64,000 bases of DNA from Paraburkholderia fungorum (GCF_003610895.1 NZ_MCAS01000045.1:62001-126000), one strand, 5' to 3'; positions 53,007-62,401 are shown, counted from the stretch's first letter. Numbers and translations: made by a program. Notes: a model not told the origin generated them from the letters alone.

Positions 53007-54080
53007 ATGCTCATTTTCCGGCAGCTATTCGACCAGCAATCAGCAACCTACACATACCTCCTTGCCGAGCGTAACAGCGGCGAAGCGGTGATCATTGACC
53101 CGGTGTTCGAGCAGGCACGTCGGGACGCGGCGCTTGTCGAAGAACTCGGTTTGCGGTTGTGTTACACGCTGGACACTCACATCCATGCGGATCATGTCAC
53201 GGGCGCCTGGATGCTCCAGCGCCGGACGGGCGCCCGGATCGCCGTTTCGGCAGCGAGTGGAGCGGTCGGCGCGGACCGCTATCTGACACCCGGGGATGAA
53301 ATTCAATTTGGCGTGCGCCATCTGCAGATCCGAGCAACGCCCGGTCATACACATGCATGCCTGACCTTTGTGCTGGACGACGCAAGCATGGCGTTCACCG
53401 GTGACTGTTTGCTGATCAGAGGCAGCGGTCGCACCGATTTCCAGAACGGCGATCCGCGTGCCATGTACCAGTCGGTGCATCAGCAGTTATTCACGCTACC
53501 TGAAGCATGTCTGCTTTACCCCGCTCACGATTACCGTGGGCTGACTGCAACGAGTGTCGCAGAAGAGCGGCGCTTCAATCCGAGGTTAGGCGGCGAACTG
53601 GGCGAGGACGACTTCGTCGGATACATGGCGAACCTTCGACTGCCACATCCCCGGAAGATTGATGTCGCGGTCCCAGCCAATCTGAAATGCGGCCTCACTA
53701 CGAATGATCCAACACAGACGGCTGATCCGGACTGGGCTCCGTTGAACTATACCTTTGCAGGCATATGGGAACTTCAGCCGCAATGGCTTGAAGAAAACGT
53801 GGATTCGGTCCAGGTGATCGACGTGCGGGAACCCATGGAGTTCGTCGGTTCGCTGGGACGGATTCGCGGCGCCACGCTCATCCCGCTGGGTGACCTGTCC
53901 CAGCGGGTCAGCGAGCTGTCGCGGGACCGCCCTATCGTGACCATTTGCCGGGCCGGAGGGCGTTCGGCTCAAGCCACGATCATCCTCCAGCAGGCGGGGT
54001 TCGATCAGGTCGCCAACCTCGCGGGCGGCATGCTGCGCTGGCGCGCGGAAGGTCATGCCGTGGACAGCGGGAGTCTTTGA
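53007..54080 (+). CDS. persulfide dioxygenase-rhodanese fusion
   Basis: The 357-residue cytosolic protein has an N-terminal MBL domain (THIHADHVTGAW, ATPGHTHACLTF, GDCLLIRGSGRTDF, YPAHDYRG) of ETHE1 type. A C-terminal rhodanese domain follows (VIDVREPMEF, IVTICRAGGRSAQ) with its catalytic Cys in the CRAGGRS loop. Fusions of this kind oxidise glutathione persulfide to sulfite and transfer sulfane sulfur. GGAG precedes the ATG. Its place in the copA operon suggests removal of reactive sulfur formed when copper meets thiols or iron-sulfur clusters. Confidence 0.85.
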   Translation: MLIFRQLFDQQSATYTYLLAERNSGEAVIIDPVFEQARRDAALVEELGLRLCYTLDTHIHADHVTGAWMLQRRTGARIAVSAASGAVGADRYLTPGDEIQFGVRHLQIRATPGHTHACLTFVLDDASMAFTGDCLLIRGSGRTDFQNGDPRAMYQSVHQQLFTLPEACLLYPAHDYRGLTATSVAEERRFNPRLGGELGEDDFVGYMANLRLPHPRKIDVAVPANLKCGLTTNDPTQTADPDWAPLNYTFAGIWELQPQWLEENVDSVQVIDVREPMEFVGSLGRIRGATLIPLGDLSQRVSELSRDRPIVTICRAGGRSAQATIILQQAGFDQVANLAGGMLRWRAEGHAVDSGSL

Positions 54081-54280
54081 GCGATGCAAACCCGTCAGGG
54101 CGGCGACCATCGCAACGGTCGGACGGCGAGAGTCTGGATACCGCCCCAAGGGTATGGACGTCATCCAGGTTCGCTTCATTCCCGGAAAGGTACACAATGA
54201 ATATTCGTGATTCTCAACCCGGAGTGCCCGCTGCTTCGCGGCGGGATGACTCCGACTCACGCACGTAGTGGAGGTTTGAC

Positions 54281-54934
54281 ATGTCGATCCGCATTGGCGA
54301 GGAAGCACCCGATTTCACGGCGGAAACAACGGAAGGAACGATCCGGTTTCACGAATGGATCGGGGACAAGTGGGCCATTCTGTTCTCTCACCCGAAGGAT
54401 TTCACCCCCGTTTGCACTACCGAACTCGGGTACATGGCCGGCCTGAAGCCGGAATTCGAGAAACGCAACACCCGGATAATCGGACTGAGCGTCGATCCCG
54501 TCAGCGACCATCAGAAATGGGTCGGGGATATTGCAGAGACCCAGGGACACGCGGTCAACTATCCGTTGATCGGCGACGCGGACCTGACGGTCGCGAAGCT
54601 GTATGACATGATCCACCCGAACGCAAGTGGTGGTCCGCGCACGGCAGTGGACAATGCCACGGTGCGCTCGGTTTTCCTCATCGGACCCGACAAGAAGGTC
54701 AAGGCCATGCTCGTGTATCCGATGAGCGCGGGCCGCAATTTTGACGAGGTGCTGCGGCTGCTCGATTCGCTGCAGCTGAACGCGAAGCACGCGGTTGCCA
54801 CGCCGGTGAACTGGAAGCCGGGCGATGACGTCATCATTCCGACATCCGTTTCCGACGAGGATGCCAGGAAGAAGTATCCGCAGGGCTTCAAGACGCTCAA
54901 GCCGTATTTGCGGGTCGTGTCGCAACCGAAGTAA
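54281..54934 (+). CDS. 1-Cys peroxiredoxin (Prx6 type)
   Basis: The 217-residue cytosolic protein has the peroxiredoxin active site HPKDFTPVCTTE with peroxidatic C45. No other cysteine is present. The C-terminal extension (GDDVIIPTSVSDEDARKKYP) of the Prx6 subfamily completes it. It reduces hydroperoxides with an external thiol such as glutathione. GGAGG precedes the ATG. It is about 200 bp after the persulfide dioxygenase gene in the same direction and may be read from the same operon. Confidence 0.9.
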   Translation: MSIRIGEEAPDFTAETTEGTIRFHEWIGDKWAILFSHPKDFTPVCTTELGYMAGLKPEFEKRNTRIIGLSVDPVSDHQKWVGDIAETQGHAVNYPLIGDADLTVAKLYDMIHPNASGGPRTAVDNATVRSVFLIGPDKKVKAMLVYPMSAGRNFDEVLRLLDSLQLNAKHAVATPVNWKPGDDVIIPTSVSDEDARKKYPQGFKTLKPYLRVVSQPK

Positions 54935-55555
54935 CGTCTGCCTGAACAACGATAGACGCATGCCGCGTTGCGCATCAATACCGTTTGCGGTTCGATGTAC
55001 AACGCGTGCGACGCGCCAAAAGGGGTTCCGCTCGATCGGGTCCACGACCGTGTCTCGCTGCCCGGCGTCGTTTCCCCAGACGGGCTTGGGCTCCCCATCC
55101 GCTGGCGCCATGCAGACATGGCGCTCTTCTTGCACCGTCGCTACCGTGCTGTTTGCGTTGCGGAGAAAGTCCACACGTCGCGGACCGAAACCGGCAGCCC
55201 GATGCATCGTTGAATCGTACGAATTTGGGCTTGCTGCGGATGAAAGAAAACGCGGTTGCGCCGCTTCGCTTTGCGGCTCGGTGGCAACCCGCCCGTCGCG
55301 GGTTCCATACCGAAATTTCGTGACATTTCCATCGTGAGAAGGTGCAAAGTGAATCAGGGTTAGAGGCATCAGCGACCCTGATGGAGTGGCGCTCGCCAGG
55401 CCACGATTGGATTCGAAGTCGAACGAACGAGCTGTGCCCGGTTTTGATCGGCCTGCTCGCGGCAACAAGGCTTGCACTGAGAAATTCTGGGCACGCTCAA
55501 AGCGCTGGATCGGGCCGTCCAGGCAGGTCAGCCGCTCATGATCGTCTGGTCGGGT
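54935..55555. other. no convincing gene
   Basis: Both strands have open frames, the longest on the minus strand, but none shows a motif or a good start. I see no strong hairpin with a T run after the peroxiredoxin gene. Confidence 0.45.
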
Positions 55556-56131
55556 TCAGTGAGCTCCCGATGTGGCATGCGCGGACGGTGACTGCGCCGG
55601 ATCGTCGAACGGTAACGTTAATTCCCGAAGCGCCGCTTCGCAACGGAGGACGGTGTCAGTGCGATTCTCACCACCAATGTTTAGCAAAGCATAGCGATAG
55701 TTTTTGCCGTCCTGCAGTTCAGAGGAAAGTCGACGGCCCGCTGAATACAGCAGCTCGAACCGCACATCAGGAAACCGGAGGACGAGATCGTCTATTTCCG
55801 TTTGTTCCGGGACCTGCCGCACGAGTCTGTCTTCGAATTGCTGCGGCACGTAGCTGACCGCCGTGCGATAGCGTGCGCCTTTACGCCTCATCGCTGGACG
55901 AACACCACTTGCGATCGCGAGCGCGATCTCGTATGTAACCCCATTCACTTTTTCGATCACATCCGCGACCGTTCGCCGAAGAGGGGTGATCGTTCTGATC
56001 GCGACTCCAGTTTCCCCCGTCGTCTTCTGCAGTACGGCGATGGTCCGCATGCTGTGCACCAATACCTGGCGACGCCCAGATCGACGCTGACTTCTGCACT
56101 CGTGGTCGACTGCATTGATCGGCGTTTGCAA
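55556..56131 (-). CDS. hypothetical protein, possibly split by a frameshift
   Basis: The minus-strand frame has protein-like segments (VADVIEKVNGVTYEIALAIA; IDDLVLRFPDVRFELLYSAG; GKNYRYALLNIGGENRTDTV) and a plausible internal start at 56050. I know no family. A second minus-strand frame just upstream (55957-56265) begins MPYAQTIDFPIEANPGLGTM and also looks protein-like, so one longer gene may have been broken near 56130. Composition is lower in GC than its neighbours. Confidence 0.35.
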   Translation of the reverse strand: MQTPINAVDHECRSQRRSGRRQVLVHSMRTIAVLQKTTGETGVAIRTITPLRRTVADVIEKVNGVTYEIALAIASGVRPAMRRKGARYRTAVSYVPQQFEDRLVRQVPEQTEIDDLVLRFPDVRFELLYSAGRRLSSELQDGKNYRYALLNIGGENRTDTVLRCEAALRELTLPFDDPAQSPSAHATSGAH

Positions 56132-56516
56132 TCACGCAGGCGTTGTGCACGCACTGCCTGCTTTCTGCCGTGTAGCGGTACATGGAAATTCTCCGCAAGG
56201 TCGACCATAGTCCCGAGTCCGGGGTTTGCCTCGATTGGAAAGTCAATCGTTTGTGCGTAGGGCATTACGCTGTTTCCAGATGCGTCCCGCCCTCCAGAAC
56301 TTTCGTGACACGGACAACGACGGAACGATCAAGGCGTCGCGGCCAACGACATTGCACGTGTTTTGACGGCAAGGTCTGCATCCGTCGTACGTTGGCTACC
56401 TCAGCCGCCTGATGCCCAATGCTGACATGTTCATCTTCGTGGTCACGCATGGCCGTCTGGTTCAACGCGGCACCGAGATCCACATCGGGGGGCGGAGGCG
56501 AGATGATCAAAAGAGC

Positions 56517-56547
56517 TTGACCTTCCTATCGTGGAAAGTTGTAAGGT
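56517..56547 (+). promoter_or_regulatory. CueR-type promoter of the Tim44-like gene
   Basis: TTGACC (56517-56522) and TAAGGT (56542-56547) are 19 bp apart, with TTCC and GGAA arms in the spacer. A copper-responsive promoter before a Tim44-like protein is not part of the known CueR regulon. Confidence 0.75.
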
Positions 56548-56665
56548 GAACTTAAGCAATGATCTGTGAGCCCTTGCATGCGAAGGCCTCAGCAACTGCA
56601 GCGGTCTGATTCCGTAGTCGTCAGGACCGCCGTGTTCCATACCCTTTGCCTCACGAGGAGGTTTT

Positions 56666-57631
56666 ATGGACAGCCCACATTCAAATCGGTTAAGTCGCGT
56701 GTTCCGGTCGATTTCCCTGAACCGTGTGACGATGCTCGCCGCGGCCGCTGTGCTCGCTCTCGGTTTCTTCGCATCAAACGAAGCGGATGCAGCTCGGCTC
56801 GGAGGCGGTCGCAGTTTCGGCCGACAATCGCAATCGATCCAACGCCAGCAAAGCACGCCAGTCCAGCCAATGTCGCCATCGCGCGCGCAACAGGCCACGC
56901 CCTCCACGCCCTCCACGCCACCTGCAGCCACGCCCCAGCCATCGCCCAACCGTTGGCTCGGGCCGATTGCCGGTCTCGCCGCCGGTCTCGGCATTGCGGC
57001 ACTGCTGTCCCACTTCGGGTTGGGTGGTGCGCTCGCGGGAGCGATGGCAAATCTTCTGATTATCGCGGCGCTGGCACTGGTCGCGGTCGGGGTGTTTCGC
57101 CTCCTTGCCCGCCGCCGCGCCGACGGCGGGCGATGGTACACGCAGGGCGCGAGGCCGGGGTTAGATTCCGCGCCGCACGGTGCGTGGCCGCAGCAGGTAC
57201 AGGATATGTCTGCGGCCCCCTCGGCGGGCATCGTCGGCCCGGCACAACCTTCGGGCTTGCCGGCCGGTTTCGACACCGACGCGTTCCTGCACAATGCGAC
57301 GGTCTACTTCGTCAGGATGCAGTCGGCGTGGGACAAGGATGACCTCGATGAGATCCGCGAATTCACCACGCCGGAGATGTTTGCCGAGATCAAGGTGGAT
57401 CTCGACGAGCGTGGCGCCACGCCAAACCACACCGATGTCGTGCAACTCGATGCGGAAATCGTTAGCGTTGAGGAGAGCGGCGACGAGTCTCTTGCGACCG
57501 TGCGTTTCCACGGATTGATCCGCGAGACGGCGGGCGCGGCAGCCGAACCGTTTTCCGAGATGTGGACCCTGTCAAGGCAAGCCAAGCGGGGGGAGGGCTG
57601 GCTGCTCGCAGGTATCCAGCAGGTCAGCTGA
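56666..57631 (+). CDS. Tim44-domain membrane protein
   Basis: The 321-residue protein has a signal-anchor (VTMLAAAAVLALGFFAS), a Gln/Pro/Ser-rich linker and a hydrophobic hairpin (AGLAAGLGIAALLSHFG; NLLIIAALALVAVGVF). The C-terminal Tim44-like domain begins near residue 200 (FDTDAFLHNATVYFVRMQSA). Bacterial Tim44-like proteins are tied to membrane-protein biogenesis or envelope maintenance. GAGGAGG precedes the ATG. A CueR-type promoter stands 120 bp upstream, so it is likely copper-induced. Its neighbours are secY, lgt and a TolA-like gene. Confidence 0.8.
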   Translation: MDSPHSNRLSRVFRSISLNRVTMLAAAAVLALGFFASNEADAARLGGGRSFGRQSQSIQRQQSTPVQPMSPSRAQQATPSTPSTPPAATPQPSPNRWLGPIAGLAAGLGIAALLSHFGLGGALAGAMANLLIIAALALVAVGVFRLLARRRADGGRWYTQGARPGLDSAPHGAWPQQVQDMSAAPSAGIVGPAQPSGLPAGFDTDAFLHNATVYFVRMQSAWDKDDLDEIREFTTPEMFAEIKVDLDERGATPNHTDVVQLDAEIVSVEESGDESLATVRFHGLIRETAGAAAEPFSEMWTLSRQAKRGEGWLLAGIQQVS

Positions 57632-57821
57632 AACGGCCCGCAGAGGGAGCAGTGGCACGGCGTTACCGGTTGGGTGGTCGTTTTTCCTGCGTCGGCTTTA
57701 CGGATCGCGTCATCTGACCGTGGGGAGAAAGCGGGCCGCCGATCGCCGGCATTGCACCGGATCGCCGAGCCGCCTGAGCATTATTGCCAGTGCGATGGTT
57801 ATCCCTGTGCACGGAAAGCCC

Positions 57822-57852
57822 TTGACTTTCCCATGGCGGAGCGTTGTACGCT
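57822..57852 (+). promoter_or_regulatory. CueR-type promoter before the MerR-like, secY and lgt genes
   Basis: TTGACT (57822-57827) and TACGCT (57847-57852) are 19 bp apart, with TTTCCCATGGC in the left of the spacer. It matches the other sites in layout, but its -10 is weaker. It precedes the degenerate MerR gene by about 150 bp and could also drive secY and lgt. Confidence 0.7.
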
Positions 57853-58005
57853 GAACTGAAGTAACGAGGTGTCGGCATAGCCCGATCTCTCTACCGGCTA
57901 TCAGGCGTCATCGGGCGATGGGCGCGTGAGACGGGAGCGCGTACGGGGGCTGTACCGATCCCCGGACAACGGACTGCACGGGACGCGTGGGCGAACGGAG
58001 GCAGC

Positions 58006-58446
58006 GTGAATATCGGACAGGCAGCCAGGGTGTCCGGCGTTTCAGCCAAACTGATTCCCTGCTATGACAGCAGTCACCTGCTGCATCCCGCCTTGCGCAA
58101 CGCTGCAGGTTATCGCGAGTACGGCCAGCAGGACGCCCACATGCTGAGGCTCATCGGTTGCGCCCGTCGCGTTGGCTTTACGATCGGGCAGATCCAGCGT
58201 CTGTTCGGACTATGGCAGGACGCTGATCGCACCCGTGACGAGATTAGGGCGCTCGCTCTCGAGCACATCAATTCGTTAAACGGGTGCCTCGAAGAACTTC
58301 GCGCGATGCGTGACTGCCTGAGGCACCTGGTCCGGCACTGCGGAGACGCCAGACGATCAGCATTACCCGAGATTGGGAAGCGGAATGGCGAGGTGAAGGA
58401 TCGATGCTGTCCGGACATGGACCAGCCCCTGGCGACCCGCGGCTGA
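58006..58446 (+). CDS. degenerate CueR-like MerR protein
   Basis: The 146-residue protein starts MNIGQAARVSGVSAKLIPCY and aligns along the whole length of the two CueR copies (GYREYGQQDAHMLRLIGCAR; GFTIGQIQRLFGLWQDADRT). The conserved DNA-contact KMIRYYE is AKLIPCYD here. The metal loop reads HCGDARRSALPEI with only one cysteine. It should neither bind DNA normally nor hold Cu(I) as CueR does. It may be decaying, or act as a dominant-negative partner. The start codon is GTG with GGAG upstream. Confidence 0.8.
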   Translation: MNIGQAARVSGVSAKLIPCYDSSHLLHPALRNAAGYREYGQQDAHMLRLIGCARRVGFTIGQIQRLFGLWQDADRTRDEIRALALEHINSLNGCLEELRAMRDCLRHLVRHCGDARRSALPEIGKRNGEVKDRCCPDMDQPLATRG

Positions 58447-58665
58447 CAATGGGTAACGATCATGCACGCCACGGAATGAATGGTTAAGCGCGGACCGTGG
58501 ATCAACGGCCCCCTTTCCAGCAGTCCTGCGTTGTCGGTGCCGCCATATGCGCGAGGGTTGAAGTGGCAGGCGCGACCAGTTGGATCCTCTGGGCTGTGAC
58601 CCAACCGGCGGGGCAACAGCAGAGCGCGCAGGCTGAATTGTGCACGGGGCAACACGGAGGTGTTC

Positions 58666-60000
58666 ATGGCAAATTCTGAGACTCCTCGCTACGCCAGTTT
58701 GCTCGGCCGGAAGTACGGCGATCTGCGCCGCCGGCTGATATTCCTGCTGCTAGGACTGGTCGTCTACCGGATCGGCGCGCACATCCCGGTGCCGGGCATC
58801 GACCCCGATCGGCTGGCACAGTTGTTCCAGCATCAACAGGGCGGCATCATGGGCCTGTTCAACCTGTTTTCAGGGGGCGCATTGTCGCGCTTTACGGTCT
58901 TCGCACTGGGCATCATGCCCTACATCTCCGCATCGATCATCATGCAATTGCTGGCGATCGTGTCGCCGCAACTCGAGACGTTGCGCAAGGAAGGTCAGGC
59001 CGGCCAGCGCAGGATCACGCAGTACACCCGGTATTCCACTGTAGTGCTGGCCACCTTTCAGGCGTTCGGCATCGCGGTGGCGCAGGAAAATCAGCCTGGC
59101 CTCGTGATCGATCCAGGCCTGCTGTTCCGCCTGACCACGGCGGTGACGCTCCTGACGGGCACGATGTTCCTGATGTGGCTCGGCGAACAGCTTACCGAGC
59201 GTGGCCTGGGCAACGGCATCTCGATCATCATTTTCGCCGGTATCGCGGCGGGCCTGCCCAACGCGGTTGGCGGCCTGTTCGAACTGGTGCGTACGGGTTC
59301 AATGGCTATCTTCTCGGCGATCGTGATTGGTGCGCTGGTCGTGTCGGTGACCTTCTTCGTGGTGTTCGTCGAGCGTGGGCAGCGCAAGATCCTGCTGAAT
59401 TACGCCAAGCATCAGGTGGGTGCCCAGCTCTACGGCGGCCAGGCGTCGCACCTGCCGCTCAAACTGAACATGTCCGGCGTGATCCCGCCGATCTTTGCGT
59501 CGTCGATCATCCTGTTCCCGGCGACTTTCGCGAACTGGTTCAGCACGGGTGAGAACACGCGTTGGCTCAAGAACGTCGCCAGCCAGCTTTCGCCGGGCCA
59601 GCCGGCCTATGTCTTCCTGTACGCACTGGCGATCGCCTTCTTCTGCTTCTTTTACACCGCGCTGGTACTCAACAGCCGGGAAACAGCCGACAACCTCAAG
59701 AGGAGCGGCGCGTTTGTGCCAGGCATCCGCCCGGGTGAGCAGACCGCGCGTTACATCGACACGGTCCTGACGCGTCTGACGCTGGCCGGTGCCGCTTATC
59801 TGGTACTGGTTGCCTTGCTACCGGAATTCATCATCCTGCGCTGGAACGTGCCGTTCTACTTCGGGGGAACATCGCTGCTGATTATCGTCGTGGTGACGAT
59901 GGATTTTATGGCGCAGGTGCAATCCTACGTGATGTCGCAGCAATATGAATCGCTGCTCTGGAAGTCAGGCTTCAAGGGCAGCGGTTTGACGCGCCACTGA
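58666..60000 (+). CDS. secY: accessory SecY translocase channel
   Basis: The 444-residue protein has ten membrane helices in SecY order. It begins with KYGDLRRRLIFLLLGLVVYR and HIPVPGIDPDRL; the C4/C5-type cytoplasmic loops ERGQRKILLNYAKHQVG and NSRETADNLKRSGAFVPGIR are canonical. Its length matches primary SecY (E. coli 443). It is not flanked by ribosomal-protein genes, so it is a second copy in an accessory region, unlike the SecA2/SecY2 systems of Gram-positives. CGGAGG precedes the ATG. It lies downstream of a CueR-type promoter and the degenerate MerR gene. Confidence 0.9.
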   Translation: MANSETPRYASLLGRKYGDLRRRLIFLLLGLVVYRIGAHIPVPGIDPDRLAQLFQHQQGGIMGLFNLFSGGALSRFTVFALGIMPYISASIIMQLLAIVSPQLETLRKEGQAGQRRITQYTRYSTVVLATFQAFGIAVAQENQPGLVIDPGLLFRLTTAVTLLTGTMFLMWLGEQLTERGLGNGISIIIFAGIAAGLPNAVGGLFELVRTGSMAIFSAIVIGALVVSVTFFVVFVERGQRKILLNYAKHQVGAQLYGGQASHLPLKLNMSGVIPPIFASSIILFPATFANWFSTGENTRWLKNVASQLSPGQPAYVFLYALAIAFFCFFYTALVLNSRETADNLKRSGAFVPGIRPGEQTARYIDTVLTRLTLAGAAYLVLVALLPEFIILRWNVPFYFGGTSLLIIVVVTMDFMAQVQSYVMSQQYESLLWKSGFKGSGLTRH

Positions 60001-60149
60001 GCAATGAAACCCATGACACAGACGGCACCATGGAAAGGCAACTGCGGGCGCGCGCGCCAACGGCTTCCATCGTTGCAGTCGGGGCAGTCACGCGAATGGT
60101 GTCGTCAGGCCCGATTGCAGCCAGGCCGAGCCTTTGAGAATGCCGGGCA

Positions 60150-61031
60150 ATGCTGATTCACCCGAACTTCGATCCTGTCGCCATTCATCTCGGACCGCTC
60201 GCCGTGCGCTGGTACGGCCTCATGTACCTCGTGGCGTTCATCGCGGCCATCGTCGTCGGCCGGTTGCGGTTGCGTCTGCCACATGTTGCTGCGCAGGGCT
60301 GGAGCGCCAGGGACATCGACGACATGCTGTTCTACGGCATCGTCGGCACGATTCTCGGCGGGCGGCTCGGCTATGTGCTGTTCTACAAGGCGAACTACTA
60401 CCTCGCGCATCCGCTCGATATCGTGAAAGTCTGGCAGGGCGGCATGTCGTTTCACGGCGGCCTGCTCGGCGTAACGCTGGCGATGGTGCTGTTTGCGTAT
60501 CAACGCAAACGCACCTTGCTGCAGGTCACCGACTTCGTCGCGCCGATGGTGCCCGCCGGTCTTGCCGCAGGGCGTCTTGGCAATTTCATCAACGGCGAAC
60601 TGTGGGGGCGCGTCACTGATCCGCAGGCGCCATGGGCGATGCTGTTCCCCACTGCAGCGAAAGACGATGCTGCATGGCTCGCGGCGCATCCGCAACTCGC
60701 GTCGCGATGGAATCTCGACGCAGTGTTCGCGCAGTACCATATGCTGCCGCGGCATCCTTCCGAACTGTACGAGATCGCGCTCGAAGGCATCGTACTGTTT
60801 TTTGTGTTGTGGTTCTTCACGCGCAAGCCACGCCCGGTGGGCGCCGCGTCCGCCATATTCCTGACCGGCTATGGTCTCGCGCGATTCACGGTGGAATTCG
60901 CGCGCGAGCCGGACGATTTCCTGGGCCTCCTCGCAATGGGCATGTCGATGGGGCAGTGGCTGTCGCTGCCGATGATTCTGGTGGGTCTGGCCATGATGGC
61001 GTGGGCATACAGACGCACAGGAAGCGTTTAG
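60150..61031 (+). CDS. lgt: accessory prolipoprotein diacylglyceryl transferase
   Basis: The 293-residue inner-membrane enzyme adds diacylglyceryl to the lipobox cysteine of prolipoproteins. It has the Lgt signature GRLGNFINGELWGRVT, the HGGLLG loop with its histidine, and the late conserved arginine in GLARFTVEFAREPDD. Seven helices are predicted. It lies 150 bp after secY in the same direction. It is unlikely to be the primary copy because its neighbours are accessory genes. The ATG at 60150 is fixed by the family start MLIHPNFDPVAIHLGP. Confidence 0.92.
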   Translation: MLIHPNFDPVAIHLGPLAVRWYGLMYLVAFIAAIVVGRLRLRLPHVAAQGWSARDIDDMLFYGIVGTILGGRLGYVLFYKANYYLAHPLDIVKVWQGGMSFHGGLLGVTLAMVLFAYQRKRTLLQVTDFVAPMVPAGLAAGRLGNFINGELWGRVTDPQAPWAMLFPTAAKDDAAWLAAHPQLASRWNLDAVFAQYHMLPRHPSELYEIALEGIVLFFVLWFFTRKPRPVGAASAIFLTGYGLARFTVEFAREPDDFLGLLAMGMSMGQWLSLPMILVGLAMMAWAYRRTGSV

Positions 61032-61402
61032 TTGGTGTTTCCTGGACGCTTGGCGCAAGCGCTCGCGAAGCGTCTGGACGCAGACAGCAACAAGTTTGGA
61101 GGGGCCGTTTCCGCCAGAGCGCTTTTGGGAGCCAGTTCACCGGACGTCGATCGTTGCGCCTGCGTCTGCGGCAAGTCTTATCGTGCGCCCACCACGCCCG
61201 GCGTACCGACACCCAACGTCGGCAATCGCAATGAACTTGCCCGCGCGACAGGCTTTCTTTGCGCAACCGGCGGCATCGACTCCCGCATCCTGCGGTACGA
61301 AGCGTCTGTATTCATGCACAGGCAGATGCGTGAGAAGCGGCACCGGGATTGTTGACTGATCTGCGCGACAGGCGCACGGTTGCGCCCGCAGACAGCGCAC
61401 CA

Positions 61403-62335
61403 TCAGCCGCCTCCGTCTTTCGGCTGCAGCGTAATCAGAAAGCTCGCGGGCGTCTGACCGTTCACGTCGAGCGGCATCGGATCGGATTTCTGGACGGCGC
61501 GCAACGCGATATCGTCCCATTGAGCATTGCCGCTCGAGCGTTGAATGGCTGCATTAAGCAGCACCCCGCCCGGCCCCAGGCGAACTGCGATGACGGTAAC
61601 TGGATTCCCTTCGATGGCGCCCGGCGCGATGATGTTCGGCCGCACGCGCTGCCTGACCCTGTCGGCATAATCGGCCGACGGTGCCGTACCGCCGGAGCCG
61701 GTCTCGCTGTTCGCGAGGCCACCCTTCGCTGCCGGCTCTTCAGCGGCCATGGCCTGCAATGCAGCGAGCCTCGCCGTACGATCCTGCTCAGCCGTCTGTT
61801 TCGCCTGTTCCCGGGACCTTTGCGGCATCTGCTTCACGTCCAGTTCTCTTTGCTGTTCGGCCGTTCGCTGCACTGTGGTTAGTGGCTGCTTTGCCTGTTC
61901 GCGTTTCAGCTGGCTCTGCTGCTGTTGCCTGGCGCTCTGCCGCTCAGGCTTTGTTGGGGTCGCGCGTGGCGCGGCGACCTGTTTCCGGCGTTGCCTTTCC
62001 TGCAACGTGATGTCGGCCTGTTCATTGTGTGTGGGCAGCCGGATCGGCTGGGCAAGGGCGCGCGGCGCCTGCGGGTATGGCGGCGCCATGCCGGGCACCG
62101 CGGACCACAGTTCCGCATCCGCTCCCGCAGGCGTTCTGCTCTGCCAGCGGATGCCACTGAACAGGAACAACGCGAGCAGCGCGTGCGTCGCCAGTGCGAG
62201 TAGGAAAGCGGGCCAGATGCCGCGCTCGCGCGGCGGACGCAACGGGAAGCCCGGGTTTGCCGTCGCGTGCGATCTGACGCGTAGCCCCGCGCGGTTCACG
62301 GTGTACGTCTTCGCCCAGGACATCAACCTCACCAT
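61403..62335 (-). CDS. TolA-like envelope protein
   Basis: The protein of about 310 residues has one membrane helix (AFLLALATHALLALFLFSGI) preceded by PLRPPRERG. A long Gln/Arg/Lys/Glu-rich helical region follows, and the C-terminal TonB/TolA domain is RVRQRVRPNIIAPGAIEGNP then VTVIAVRLGPGGVLLNAAIQ. This is the three-part TolA layout of the Tol-Pal system. The N-terminus is uncertain because in-frame ATGs lie at 62401, 62356, 62335 and 62323. It faces secY and lgt and has no tolQRB partners here. Confidence 0.78.
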   Translation of the reverse strand: MVRLMSWAKTYTVNRAGLRVRSHATANPGFPLRPPRERGIWPAFLLALATHALLALFLFSGIRWQSRTPAGADAELWSAVPGMAPPYPQAPRALAQPIRLPTHNEQADITLQERQRRKQVAAPRATPTKPERQSARQQQQSQLKREQAKQPLTTVQRTAEQQRELDVKQMPQRSREQAKQTAEQDRTARLAALQAMAAEEPAAKGGLANSETGSGGTAPSADYADRVRQRVRPNIIAPGAIEGNPVTVIAVRLGPGGVLLNAAIQRSSGNAQWDDIALRAVQKSDPMPLDVNGQTPASFLITLQPKDGGG

Positions 62336-62401
62336 CACTGCACCTTCGTACTTCATGCCCACGCCGACGGCCATCAGGACCGGATGGTTCAGCTTCGCCA
62401 A

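Noticed and set aside
56443..57294. Minus-strand frame opposite the Tim44-like gene
   Set aside because: It is composed of Pro/Ala/Arg shadow sequence and has no start context.
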